DNA from: Kiritimatiellia bacterium
Lineage (GTDB): Bacteria; Verrucomicrobiota; Kiritimatiellia; UBA8416
Direction: 5' to 3'
DNA: 42,171 nucleotides
NCBI GenBank assembly: GCA_007129405.1
Contig: SKVN01000041.1
Span: 1-42,171, forward strand
The number at the start of each line of letters is the position of its first letter. Position 1 is the first letter of the stretch. Under the pieces are notes generated by a model. It was given only the letters and a program-made list of their open reading frames with translations. It had not been told where the DNA came from and did not search any database. Shown in pieces: positions 15,901 through 24,632 of the stretch. The position numbers and the translations under genes are program-made.

Positions 15901-18114
15901 ATGAGTGTAGCATCATATCGTATTGCACGTATCGTGGTGGATATTGCCATTGAACGCGCCTTTGATTATTTGATTCCCGATGCGTTGGTCGATGACGTGC
16001 AAGTGGGATCACGTGTGACCGTTCCGTTTGGTTCGCGGCACGTGCAGGGCTATGTGGTCAAACTGATCTCAGAAAGCGACGCCGGTTGCACCTTGAAGCC
16101 TATTACCAAACGCGTCAGCCCAATCCCTTATCTGGACGAACAACTTCTTACGCTACTGTCCTGGATTTCTGCCTATTACGGCGCGCGTATGGAACAATGC
16201 ATCCGGACCGCGCTACCCGGTCCCGTGCGCAAAACGGGTGCTGGATTCCGCGAACAACAAGCCGTCCGACTCGTCGAAAATGCCAACATTTCCCAAAAAA
16301 ACACGGAACAACAGCAGCGCATCATCGATCTTTTACGTAGCGCAGGTGGAACACAAACCGTCACTGCGGTATTACAACAAACGCGGACATCACGCACCCC
16401 GCTGCAAACGCTCGTTCGAAAAGGTGTGCTTGCGCTTGAAACCGCCATACAACCGCGCGATCCCTTCGCGCATAGTTCTGTTATACGTACCGAACCCCTC
16501 GAACTTATGCCTGCCCAGCAAAAAGCGCTGCATCTTGTGTTGCAACTGATGAAAGAAGAAAAGCCCAAACCGATTCTTTTGCATGGTGTTACGGGCAGCG
16601 GAAAAACGGAAGTGTACCTGCAAGCCATCGCTGCCGCCATCAAATGTCAACAACAAGCGATTGTGCTTGTTCCCGAAATCGCACTAACGCCACAGACCGT
16701 TTCGCGATTCCGCGCCCGCTTTGGAGAACGTATCGCCGTGTTACATAGCCACCTATCGGAAGGAGAGCGCCATGACGAATGGCATCGTATCCGTACGGGT
16801 AACGCAGATGTCGTTATTGGAGCTCGTTCGGCAATATTTGCCCCAGTCCCCCATCTTGGACTTATTATTGTGGACGAAGAGCACGAGCCAAGCTACAAGC
16901 AATCAGAGGCCCCAAGATATCACGCGCGCGACGTTGCTGTTATGCGCGCACACCAAATCGGCTGCCCCATTATCTTAGGGTCGGCCACACCAGCCTTGGA
17001 ATCATGGAGCAATGCGCAACGCGGCAAGTATATCCTTTGCACACTGCCAGACCGTGCCGATTACCGGCAGATGCCAACGGTGCAAGTCGTGGATATGCGT
17101 ATAGAGGCTGAACGCCATGGACAGCCGGTCATTTTTGCCAAAGATCTTCTCGATGCTATGCAAAGCCGTCTACAGCGCAAAGAGCAAATGATGTTATTTC
17201 TCAATCGTAGAGGATTTGCTTCATCCCTGATTTGCCCTAAATGTGGCTATGTTTCCGAGTGTACGAGCTGCAGCATTTCGCATACCTACCACAAAACGCA
17301 ACATGCTTTACTATGCCACATCTGCGGCGGACGCAGATCCGTGCCCGAGCATTGTCCCCAATGTAGCGACCCCTCTTTTCGCTATGCAGGATTTGGCACC
17401 CAACGTCTGGAAGACATCGTTCGAAAATGCTTCCCCCATGCACGTGTCGCACGCATGGACACCGATACCACACGTGGCAAAAACGGGTATGACAGCATTC
17501 TGGATGGTTTTCGAGACCGCCGCATTGATATTCTTGTCGGCACCCAAATGATTGCCAAAGGATTGCACTTTCCCAACGTCACCTTAGTCGGCATCATGTT
17601 TGCCGATATGAGTTTGCACATGCCCGATTTCCGTGCCGGTGAACGCACCTTTCAATTGATCACCCAAGTAGCGGGCCGTGCGGGACGCGGGGAAGTGGCT
17701 GGTGAGGTTTTCATTCAAACCTATACCCCACATCACACCGCCATTCAAATGGCTCGCCAAATGGACTATGCCGGATTCGCCAGCGCGGAATTGGCCTTTC
17801 GCCAAGAATTGTTCTATCCGCCCCACTCCCATTTGATTTGTTTACACTTTCGAGGAGCCAATGAAGCCGAAGTGCGCCTATCCTCGGAATCTGTTGCCCG
17901 TATGCTGCAAGCCGAAGCGCCCGCAAACCTGATCATTGCAGACGCCACCCCCGCACCATTGGCGAAAGCAAAAAATATTTATCGATATCAAGTGATGATA
18001 CGCTGCAAGTCGGTTCGCAAGACGCTGCGCTACTTTCGCAAAATTGCCGCATCCCTTCCCCTTCCGCAAACCGTCACACTGGCCCTTGACGTAGATGCCG
18101 TGGATTTGATGTGA
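15901..18114 (+). CDS. priA: Primosomal replication-restart helicase PriA
   Basis: 3'-to-5' DNA helicase that rebuilds the replisome at stalled forks. The protein has 737 residues from the ATG at 15901 (typical is about 730). The N-terminal DNA-binding domain (about 1-105) includes VGSRVTVPFGSR. Walker A GVTGSGKTEVY begins at residue 229, the DEEH box follows (IIVDEEHEPSYKQ), and then the GSATPALESW motif. The zinc-binding cysteines occur in paired CPKC, CTSC, CHIC and CPQC motifs. The C-terminal helicase motifs are GTQMIAKGLHFPNVTLVG and QVAGRAGRG. A more upstream in-frame Met at 15814 would add 29 residues not found in the family. The Shine-Dalgarno is weak at either site. Confidence 0.96.
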   Translation: MSVASYRIARIVVDIAIERAFDYLIPDALVDDVQVGSRVTVPFGSRHVQGYVVKLISESDAGCTLKPITKRVSPIPYLDEQLLTLLSWISAYYGARMEQCIRTALPGPVRKTGAGFREQQAVRLVENANISQKNTEQQQRIIDLLRSAGGTQTVTAVLQQTRTSRTPLQTLVRKGVLALETAIQPRDPFAHSSVIRTEPLELMPAQQKALHLVLQLMKEEKPKPILLHGVTGSGKTEVYLQAIAAAIKCQQQAIVLVPEIALTPQTVSRFRARFGERIAVLHSHLSEGERHDEWHRIRTGNADVVIGARSAIFAPVPHLGLIIVDEEHEPSYKQSEAPRYHARDVAVMRAHQIGCPIILGSATPALESWSNAQRGKYILCTLPDRADYRQMPTVQVVDMRIEAERHGQPVIFAKDLLDAMQSRLQRKEQMMLFLNRRGFASSLICPKCGYVSECTSCSISHTYHKTQHALLCHICGGRRSVPEHCPQCSDPSFRYAGFGTQRLEDIVRKCFPHARVARMDTDTTRGKNGYDSILDGFRDRRIDILVGTQMIAKGLHFPNVTLVGIMFADMSLHMPDFRAGERTFQLITQVAGRAGRGEVAGEVFIQTYTPHHTAIQMARQMDYAGFASAELAFRQELFYPPHSHLICLHFRGANEAEVRLSSESVARMLQAEAPANLIIADATPAPLAKAKNIYRYQVMIRCKSVRKTLRYFRKIAASLPLPQTVTLALDVDAVDLM

Positions 18115-18122
18115 CCCCCAGC

Positions 18123-18154
18123 TTGACATTATCGACGCTACCCTTGAATATGGA
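18123..18154 (+). promoter_or_regulatory. Possible promoter for the FtsB-like gene
   Basis: A perfect -35 TTGACA at 18123-18128. The best -10 candidates (GAATAT at 17-bp spacing, TATGGA at 20-bp spacing) match only 3/6. It may be a weak or activator-dependent promoter downstream of priA. Confidence 0.3.
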
Positions 18155-18179
18155 ATAGGAGAACTTCAGGAGCTGTTTC

Positions 18180-18470
18180 ATGACGCTTACACAAATCATT
18201 TATCGCACCGCACTCATTGTGATCGCTGTTGCAATTTTAACCGCGCTCGGCATGTTGCTCTTTCCCGTAATTCGTGATGCAAATGCGCTGCGGGATGAAA
18301 AAGCGGCTTTGGAAACCGAAATTGCGCTCAAAGAAGACCGCATCCAGCAACTGAAATCATATCAAGAGCGATTTATCAATGATCCGGATTTCGTCGAACA
18401 CACCGCGCGCGAACTGGGATTGGTAGCACCAGGCGAAACCGTATATGAGTTCAGTACCGAAACGCGTTAA
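18180..18470 (+). CDS. FtsB/DivIC-like septum formation initiator
   Basis: Small bitopic membrane protein of 96 residues, the normal size for FtsB/DivIC, which with FtsL and FtsQ scaffolds the divisome. One N-terminal transmembrane helix (about 9-30) is followed by a coiled coil (about 33-62: LRDEKAALETEIALKEDRIQQL) and the conserved tail in which an Asp-Pro step (NDPDFVEHTARELGLVAPGE) precedes a GE motif. GGAG seven bases before the ATG supports the start. It lies 65 bp after priA and 10 bp before the lipoprotein gene. Assignment is by architecture, so either FtsB or DivIC naming is possible. Confidence 0.85.
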   Translation: MTLTQIIYRTALIVIAVAILTALGMLLFPVIRDANALRDEKAALETEIALKEDRIQQLKSYQERFINDPDFVEHTARELGLVAPGETVYEFSTETR

Positions 18471-18480
18471 GGAGTGTACC

Positions 18481-19233
18481 ATGTTAAAACACCATATCTT
18501 CGTGTTTGGTTTGTTACTACTGATTGTCTTTTCTGGAAGTGGTTGCATTGAAATGGATCATCACCTTCAAATCCAGCGCGATGGTAGTGCCGTATATCGC
18601 TTGCATTATGCCATTACCGAACAAGCCATCACGCAGTTTCGCGCTATGTTCTCCTTACGACGTGACTTAGCCTTGGCTGAAGGATCGGTTCCCGCCCGGG
18701 ATCCAGCCCCCCTGATCATGACGTTCCTGGACCCTAGCACTTCTGCTATTCGTGAACAGTTGCAGCAATGGCAGCAATATGGGGTTTCGATGCGTTCCTT
18801 GCGCCAAAACACACGCCCGCAATGGCGTGACTTTTCGCTTGTGCTGGACATCGAAGATATCAGTAGACTCGCGGATATACCTTTTTTTGCCCAGCAAGGA
18901 TTCTCGCTAGAACGTAAGGAAACCGGGCAATATATTTTTAACCGCCCGGCACTCGTAAAAAGTGCCGACCGTATTCCGCCGAATTTTTCCCAGCAGGAAA
19001 TCGAACATATACGCCCATTCCTGGCCGGGTTTTCCACAGAAGTACGAATCGAAGTGCCAGGGCGCATCACCTCTACCACAGCAAATCAAACCAGCTTGCA
19101 AACCGCCATTTGGACGTTTGACTTCAATCGACGCCCCGAGTCTTTACACCAGCTTATGCTGCAACAATTCCATGTGATATTCCAGCCTCCAAGCGGCGTA
19201 GCATTGCCCCATGTTCGACTTGCAGAAGAGTGA
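18481..19233 (+). CDS. Secreted lipoprotein of unknown function
   Basis: Putative outer- or inner-membrane-anchored lipoprotein of 250 residues. The signal peptide (MLKHHIFVFGLLLLIVFSGSG|C) ends in a lipobox-like GSGC with the acylated Cys at about residue 22. The mature part begins with IEMDHHLQIQRDGSAVYRLHYA, a beta-strand-turn pattern seen in LppM-like and related lipoproteins, then a mixed alpha/beta region. The start is set by AAGGAG six bases upstream; an in-frame ATG 36 bp earlier would overlap the FtsB-like gene and disrupt the signal peptide. Co-transcribed with the FtsB-like gene. No catalytic motif seen. It converges on rdgB with only a 5-bp gap. Confidence 0.75.
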   Translation: MLKHHIFVFGLLLLIVFSGSGCIEMDHHLQIQRDGSAVYRLHYAITEQAITQFRAMFSLRRDLALAEGSVPARDPAPLIMTFLDPSTSAIREQLQQWQQYGVSMRSLRQNTRPQWRDFSLVLDIEDISRLADIPFFAQQGFSLERKETGQYIFNRPALVKSADRIPPNFSQQEIEHIRPFLAGFSTEVRIEVPGRITSTTANQTSLQTAIWTFDFNRRPESLHQLMLQQFHVIFQPPSGVALPHVRLAEE

Positions 19234-19238
19234 AATAC

Positions 19239-19850
19239 TCACACGATTTTAAAAGTCCCGTCTACAAGCCATGTTCGCAAGGCCGCCTGTAAAGCTTTCC
19301 CACGATGAGAGATGCGGTGTTTCTCCTGTGCTGGCATTTCGGCAAAGGAGCATGCATACCCATCGGGAACGAATAACGGATCGTATCCAAATCCACCCTG
19401 CCCGCTTGCCTTGGTAAGCAACGTTCCGGCACACACGCCCGACACCGTATCACAGATCCCATCCGGGGTTGCCAGAGCAAGCACGCATTGAAAATGAGCC
19501 TTACGACTGGATACCGTGCGCATTTTATCAAGCAAGAGTGCATTGTTGGCAGCATCGTCACATGAATCCCCTGCAAACCGTGCACTACGCACTCCGGGTG
19601 CGCCATCAAGCGCATCAACACATAGTCCGCTGTCATCCGCTAATGTCATGAAGCCTGAAGCTTTGGCCAGCGTGATCGCTTTCTTACGTGCATTGTCGGC
19701 AAAACTTTCACCGTCTTCTTCCACTTCTGGCAAATCCTGCGGAGCATCCTCTATTGTGCATACATGAAAATGCCCGTTCACGCTACGCAACAAAGATTGC
19801 AATTCGGCGCATTTTTTACGATTTCGTGTTGCAAGAAGAATTGTTTGCAT
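19239..19850 (-). CDS. rdgB: XTP/dITP pyrophosphatase (RdgB/HAM1)
   Basis: Cytosolic house-cleaning enzyme that hydrolyses ITP, XTP and dITP to monophosphates, preventing damaged purines entering DNA and RNA. The protein has 203 residues (typical ~197). The N-terminal motif ILLATRNRKKCAEL (4-17), the acidic DDSGLCVDAL motif, the GARFAG-like VRSARFAG, the GYDPLF motif and the C-terminal SHRGKAL are all present. The ATG at 19850 starts only 4 bp after the oadB stop, and the alternative at 19874 would overlap oadB. The last gene of the oadG-oadA-oadB-rdgB cluster; its presence there is probably transcriptional convenience. Confidence 0.95.
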   Translation of the reverse strand: MQTILLATRNRKKCAELQSLLRSVNGHFHVCTIEDAPQDLPEVEEDGESFADNARKKAITLAKASGFMTLADDSGLCVDALDGAPGVRSARFAGDSCDDAANNALLLDKMRTVSSRKAHFQCVLALATPDGICDTVSGVCAGTLLTKASGQGGFGYDPLFVPDGYACSFAEMPAQEKHRISHRGKALQAALRTWLVDGTFKIV

Positions 19851-19854
19851 AAGG

Positions 19855-21189
19855 CTATCCCGCAAACATGGCAACTAGCCGCAGCAATATGCCAGCCGCG
19901 ACGGCAGAACCGATAACCCCGGCGACATTCGGACCCATTGCATGCATCAGTAGAAAATTATGCGGATCGGAATCAAGTGCCACTTTATTTACAACACGTG
20001 CGGCCATGGGAACGGCAGAAACCCCTGCGGCACCAATCAATGGATTGATAGGATCTTTGGAAAACCAATTCATCACATGTGCGAGCAAAAGGCCAGAGGC
20101 TGTACCGACGGCAAACGCCACCAGTCCCAATGCAACAATACCGAGTGTCGCCACGCTTAAAAACTGATCAGCGGCCAATTTGGATCCAACAGCAAGTCCC
20201 AGAAGTATGGTAACGATATTGATTAATTCATTCGATGCTGTCTTGGAAAGACGTTCAACCACGCCGGACTCTTTCATGAGATTACCAAACATCAACATCC
20301 CAACTAACGGGGTCGCTGATGGCAACAGCAGAATGCACAATCCCAAAACAACGAAACAAAAAAGGATTTTCTCGGTTCGGCTGACATGCCGTAATTGTTT
20401 CATCTTGATCTTGCGCTGCTCTTTCGTGGTAAGAAGCCGCATAATGGGAGGCTGGATTATCGGTACCAACGCCATGTAAGAGTACGCAGCCACAGCAATC
20501 GACCCAAGCAGTTCCGGCGCTAACTGGCCCGCAAGAAAAATGGCAGTCGGCCCATCGGCGCCACCGATAATCCCAATTGACGCGGCATCTGCAACCGAAA
20601 AATCCATGCCGGGCATAAGGAGTGCCCCGATGAGCGCAAAGAAAATCCCGAATTGTGCAGCCGCCCCTAATAATGCTGTTTTGGGATCCGCAATCAGGGG
20701 CCCGAAATCGGTCATGGCTCCAACCCCCATAAAGATCAGCAAAGGGAATAGCGAAGGGGCCTCGATCCCAAAGTCATAGATTGCCTTCAAAATCCCGCCA
20801 TCTTCGCCAATGCCTGCCAATGGAATGTTCGCCAGAATACCACCAAAGCCAATGGGCAATAAAAGCAAAGGCTCGAACTTGTGCACAATGGCCAGATAGA
20901 TCAACCCGCATCCCACGATAATCATCACCAATTGGCCTAGTCCCGGGTGCAAAATGGAATCCGGACGGGCAATCGTATGATCTTCTGTTTCTGCTGCATC
21001 CATGAAACCATAAATGCCCGTTGATTGAAACAATCCCACTACCGTTTCTTTCACGCTAACCTTTTCAGCAGTCGCCTGATGATCCGACGCTTCCGCTAAG
21101 GCATGTACCGGGAGCATCGCCCCTGTGCATAGCACAAGGGTCAAAATAGCCCCTGTACGCTTCATACATAAAATGACATCACTGCACAT
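19855..21189 (-). CDS. oadB: Na+-translocating oxaloacetate decarboxylase, beta subunit
   Basis: Multi-spanning inner-membrane subunit that decarboxylates carboxybiotin and exports Na+. The protein has 444 residues from the start chosen, with about nine or more hydrophobic segments. Family signatures are visible: [56 protein letters not shown], and [25 protein letters not shown] at the C-terminus. An extra N-terminal hydrophobic segment resembling a signal peptide ([22 protein letters not shown]) precedes the core. For the start I prefer ATG at 21189 (GGGAG nine bases upstream) over GTG at 21195 (spacing too short) or ATG at 21165 (no ribosome site). It lies between oadA and rdgB. Confidence 0.95.
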   Translation of the reverse strand: MCSDVILCMKRTGAILTLVLCTGAMLPVHALAEASDHQATAEKVSVKETVVGLFQSTGIYGFMDAAETEDHTIARPDSILHPGLGQLVMIIVGCGLIYLAIVHKFEPLLLLPIGFGGILANIPLAGIGEDGGILKAIYDFGIEAPSLFPLLIFMGVGAMTDFGPLIADPKTALLGAAAQFGIFFALIGALLMPGMDFSVADAASIGIIGGADGPTAIFLAGQLAPELLGSIAVAAYSYMALVPIIQPPIMRLLTTKEQRKIKMKQLRHVSRTEKILFCFVVLGLCILLLPSATPLVGMLMFGNLMKESGVVERLSKTASNELINIVTILLGLAVGSKLAADQFLSVATLGIVALGLVAFAVGTASGLLLAHVMNWFSKDPINPLIGAAGVSAVPMAARVVNKVALDSDPHNFLLMHAMGPNVAGVIGSAVAAGILLRLVAMFAG

Positions 21190-21210
21190 AATCACAAACT
21201 CCCAACCGCC

Positions 21211-23010
21211 TCAGCTTATTTTCAAGAGGACTTGCCCTGCCGTAACCGTGCCTCCCGGTGCCACCAACACCGAAGCTACAGTTCCAGCCTTTGGGGATTT
21301 AACGGGAATTTCCATTTTCATGGCTTCCAGAATAACCAGTTGATCGTCTTCTGCCACCGTATCTCCCTCTTTGCACATTACCTTGAATACGCTTCCAGGC
21401 ATAGGTGCCGTGATCTCTTCAACATCGCCATCGGCAGGACGAGCAGCAGAAGGAACTGCCGACCCCTCCCCGCCTTCCGAAACCGATATTTGATAACGCT
21501 TCCCATCAACGACCAATGCATCGCCTTCTTTTTGTACCTCATAGGATTTCCCGTTGACGTCAACGCTGAATACAGTAGCGCGCGACGACGGGATGTCTTG
21601 ATCTTTGGCATTCTTGCGCACCATCACCTTTGCCTCGCCACGCAAATAGGTAATCCCTTTCTCCTTGCAAGTTGCCGCAATAAACAGATTTTCTTCCGTT
21701 TTTTCGATGCCAGCTTCATCAAGCATGATTTCTGCAGCCTTCAAACCTTTTTTGGGATCCGCATCATCTAATTCCAGCGGGGTTAGTTTTGTTGGTTTTA
21801 AACCCAGTTGTTCGGAGGATATACGCACGACTTCAGGATCTGGATTCACAGGCGTCTTACCATAATAGCCCAACACCATCTTCCCGTAGCCCTCGGCAAT
21901 CTTTTTCCACGGACCGAACATCACATTATTGAATGCCTGCTGGAAGTAGAACTGGGAAACCGGTGTCACGGATGTACCAAAGCCCCCTAATCGCACAACC
22001 TCTCCCATGGCGTGAATAATCTCGCTAAAGCGATCCATGATATCATGATCGCGCAACATCTGGGTGTTTGCCGTCAAGGCCCCACCCGGCATCGGGCTCC
22101 AGAGAATCAACGGTTCCACAGCAATAGCCTCAGGTGGAAGAAAATAATCCTTCATGCATTCCTGGAAAATCCTCTCCGCCTCCATCACTTTTTCGATATC
22201 GACGCCAAGATCATAGTCCGTCTGCCGCAATGCATGCCACATGACGACCAGATCCGGTTGACAAGTCCCACCGGATACAGGAACCAAGGAAAGATCAATC
22301 GCATCCGCACCTGCATCCAAAGCCGCTTTGTACGACATAACACCAATCCCACCGGTTTCATGCGTATGAAAATGAATGTGCATCCCTTCTGGTAACATTT
22401 TGCGGGCGCGCCGGATCGTCTCATATACTTTGGCAGGTACGGATGTACCCGATGCATCCTTGAAGCAGACAGAATCAAATGGAACATCCGCATCGAGAAT
22501 CGATCGCAAACACATTTCATAAAAATCCGCATCATGCGCCCCCTCGCAACCGGGCGGAAGTTCCATCATCGACACACAAACCTGATGCTTAAGACCCGCC
22601 TCATGAATGCATTTGCCACTGTAAATCAGGTTGTTCACGTCATTCAGGGCATCAAAATTCCGAATACTTGTGATACCGTGTTTTTTGAAAAGTTTTGCAT
22701 GTAACTGGATCACATCAGAGGGCTGCGAGTCCAAGCCCACTACATTCACACCACGTGCCAGTGTCTGTAAATTCACATCCGGCCCCACCGTGGAACGGAA
22801 ACGATCCATCATATGAAAAGCATCCTCATTGCAATAAAAGTACAACGACTGGAAACGTGCCCCGCCCCCCGCTTCCATCCAATCAATCCCGGCATCGCGA
22901 GCCGCCTCAACGGCAGGCAAAAAATCGTCCGTTAGAACACGTGCTCCATAAGCAGACTGAAACCCGTCCCGGAACGCTGTACACATAAATTTGATTCTTT
23001 TTTTTCCCAT
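21211..23010 (-). CDS. oadA: Oxaloacetate decarboxylase, alpha (carboxyltransferase/biotin) subunit
   Basis: Peripheral catalytic subunit, 599 residues, that transfers the carboxyl group of oxaloacetate to biotin. Domain order: an N-terminal carboxyltransferase TIM barrel (about 5-290; DGFQSAYGARV, DASGTSVPAKVYE, HIHFHTHETGGIG, PVSGGTCQPDLV), a conserved PYC_OADA helical domain (about 300-470), and a C-terminal biotinyl domain. The biotin-accepting Lys is K565, in the canonical EAMKM, at the right distance from the C-terminus. A Pro/Ala linker precedes it. It follows oadG by 17 bp. The protein alone could also be read as the B subunit of a pyruvate or methylmalonyl decarboxylase, but adjacent gamma and beta genes settle the assignment to a Na+-pumping decarboxylase. 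Confidence 0.96.
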   Translation of the reverse strand: MGKKRIKFMCTAFRDGFQSAYGARVLTDDFLPAVEAARDAGIDWMEAGGGARFQSLYFYCNEDAFHMMDRFRSTVGPDVNLQTLARGVNVVGLDSQPSDVIQLHAKLFKKHGITSIRNFDALNDVNNLIYSGKCIHEAGLKHQVCVSMMELPPGCEGAHDADFYEMCLRSILDADVPFDSVCFKDASGTSVPAKVYETIRRARKMLPEGMHIHFHTHETGGIGVMSYKAALDAGADAIDLSLVPVSGGTCQPDLVVMWHALRQTDYDLGVDIEKVMEAERIFQECMKDYFLPPEAIAVEPLILWSPMPGGALTANTQMLRDHDIMDRFSEIIHAMGEVVRLGGFGTSVTPVSQFYFQQAFNNVMFGPWKKIAEGYGKMVLGYYGKTPVNPDPEVVRISSEQLGLKPTKLTPLELDDADPKKGLKAAEIMLDEAGIEKTEENLFIAATCKEKGITYLRGEAKVMVRKNAKDQDIPSSRATVFSVDVNGKSYEVQKEGDALVVDGKRYQISVSEGGEGSAVPSAARPADGDVEEITAPMPGSVFKVMCKEGDTVAEDDQLVILEAMKMEIPVKSPKAGTVASVLVAPGGTVTAGQVLLKIS

Positions 23011-23027
23011 GACGAATATTTACCTCT

Positions 23028-23270
23028 CTACACTTTATTTGTATTCGGCTTCATGTGGTCCAAAGCAACGGCGATAGCAGCCACGACCGATGCAATATTC
23101 TCGGGCTTGGCCGCTGCGCCAGACGGTGCCGAAGAATCTGCCTCTCGATAACGTTCTTCATTCGCTTTGAAATAAGCACCTACAGCCATCATGACGACAA
23201 CCATCAGACACAAAAATATAAAGACCATACCGATTCCGGTAGCCATCAATAATAGCCCTTGTCTTAACAT
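23028..23270 (-). CDS. oadG: Oxaloacetate decarboxylase, gamma subunit
   Basis: Small membrane subunit (80 residues) that assembles the alpha and beta subunits and in other bacteria binds Zn2+. One N-terminal transmembrane helix (about 5-32; GLLLMATGIGMVFIFLCLMV) with the family's GMxxVFxFL pattern, then an Ala/Pro-rich cytosolic tail ending in a predicted helix (IASVVAAIAVALDHM). GGAAAGG 5' of the ATG is a plausible ribosome site. First gene of the oad operon. The tail lacks the Zn-binding His cluster seen in some homologues, with only one His visible. Confidence 0.9.
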   Translation of the reverse strand: MLRQGLLLMATGIGMVFIFLCLMVVVMMAVGAYFKANEERYREADSSAPSGAAAKPENIASVVAAIAVALDHMKPNTNKV

Positions 23271-23352
23271 GTCCGAATACCTTTCCGTTCAAAAACGCTA
23301 GTCGTGATATATAAACACACGAACAAGGGAAAAACAAACAAAGATCGAACCA

Positions 23353-23378
23353 TTCAAATGTAAAAACTGCCATTTGAA
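23353..23378. repeat. 8-bp inverted repeat in the oadG/pilT divergent region
   Basis: TTCAAATG (23353-23360), 10-nt gap, CATTTGAA (23371-23378). It lies about 85 bp upstream of oadG and about 150 bp upstream of pilT. It could be a dimeric-regulator site or an mRNA stem; no T-run follows it. The rest of 23271-23528 holds no gene that I can see. Confidence 0.45.
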
Positions 23379-23461
23379 CAAAAAGATGTAGTCTCGGCTT
23401 GCAGATCCGCACACACAATCCGCAATAGCCGCACGCACGCGTAGAATCCGACAATGTGCAA

Positions 23462-23473
23462 GCAAACGTTTAC
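23462..23473. promoter_or_regulatory. LacI-family-like operator upstream of pilT
   Basis: GCAAACGTTTAC, 10 of 12 positions palindromic around a central CG, the half-site style of LacI/PurR-type repressors. 56 bp before the pilT ATG. No LacI-family gene is present in the window, so this is only a pattern match. Confidence 0.25.
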
Positions 23474-23528
23474 AAACAACGGATCTCGCCGTATATTGCT
23501 TCCAGATTTTAAACAAAGGAGCTTGCAG

Positions 23529-24614
23529 ATGATACATGACATTTTATCTGCCGCTGTCGAACGCGGTGCCTCTGATATTCACTTGAAAGCTGATCACCAT
23601 CCCGGGTTTCGCATCAACGGCACACTTGCGGCGGCGGATTTACCGGTACTCTCTGCAGAAGATATTAAAGCAATTGTCAAGGAAATCACACCTGCGCACC
23701 TATTGGATGTGTATGAACGCGAACACGAAATTGATTTTTCGCATATCGAACCAGAGGTTGGCCGCTTTCGCGTAAATGTATTTAATGCACAAGGGATTCC
23801 CGTGATTGCATTTCGACATGTCAAACAAAAGATTCCGACGTTTGAAGAGCTTCGCCTTCCTGATATTTTGCACAAAATCATCGAAGCCCGGAACGGCATT
23901 ATTCTTTTAGCCGGAACGACGGGAAGCGGTAAATCCACCACGCTCGCCGCGATGATCGGCACCATTAACCGTACACGCCCTTGCCGTATCATTACCGTTG
24001 AAGATCCCGTCGAATATATATTCACCGATGACAAGGCCATGATTACGCAGCGTGAGGTGGGAATTGACACCCTAAGCTTCGAAGCCGGACTAAAAAACAT
24101 GATGCGACAAGACCCCGATGTCATTCTCGTGGGGGAAATGCGCGACGCCGTGAGCATTCGTACCGCATTTCTCGCCTCCGAAACTGGCCATCTTGTATTC
24201 TCGACGCTACACGCCGGAACCGCAGATTTAGCGATTCCTCGTATTATCAATGTGTTTCCCAGCTATGAACAGGACAACGTACGTCTAGCCTTGGCCGCCA
24301 ATCTTCGCGCCATAATCTGTCAGCGCCTCATTCCGGATGTTGATGGCGGTCTGATCCCCGGTGTCGAAATTCTCATTAATACACCCACTGTGCGCAAACT
24401 GCTCGAACAAGGGCGCCTGAGCCATATTGCAACTGCCATTCAAGGCGGACGCGAAGACGGCATGCAATCATTTAATCATTCCGCGTATGACCATATCATC
24501 AACGGGCGGATCACAGAATCAGAAGGTTTGAAAGTGGCGACAAACCAGGAATCCCTGCGCATGAACCTGCAAGGCATATTCTTGGATGAAGATGCCAAAA
24601 TCATTGGCGAATAG
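23529..24614 (+). CDS. pilT: Type IV pilus retraction ATPase PilT
   Basis: Hexameric ATPase that depolymerises the pilus and powers twitching or DNA uptake. The protein has 361 residues (typical ~345-380). Visible: N-terminal ASDIHLKADHHPGFRING (14-31), Walker A GTTGSGKST (129-137), an Asp box (about 153-163), Walker B-like VILVGEMRD (198-206), a His box (219-230), and a degenerate C-terminal PilT motif (TVRKLLEQGR where PilT usually has AIRNLIREGK). No tetra-cysteine, unlike the PilB at the left end. The start is fixed by AAAGGAG seven bases before the ATG; an earlier Met at 23454 precedes that site. It is separated from the main pilus locus by 16 kb and followed by a ketosynthase gene. Confidence 0.93.
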   Translation: MIHDILSAAVERGASDIHLKADHHPGFRINGTLAAADLPVLSAEDIKAIVKEITPAHLLDVYEREHEIDFSHIEPEVGRFRVNVFNAQGIPVIAFRHVKQKIPTFEELRLPDILHKIIEARNGIILLAGTTGSGKSTTLAAMIGTINRTRPCRIITVEDPVEYIFTDDKAMITQREVGIDTLSFEAGLKNMMRQDPDVILVGEMRDAVSIRTAFLASETGHLVFSTLHAGTADLAIPRIINVFPSYEQDNVRLALAANLRAIICQRLIPDVDGGLIPGVEILINTPTVRKLLEQGRLSHIATAIQGGREDGMQSFNHSAYDHIINGRITESEGLKVATNQESLRMNLQGIFLDEDAKIIGE

Positions 24615-24632
24615 ACGCGACAGGAAAGTCTT

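Noticed and set aside
19227-19245. Terminator between the lipoprotein gene and rdgB
   Set aside because: Only a 4-bp GTGA/TCAC stem is present; too weak.
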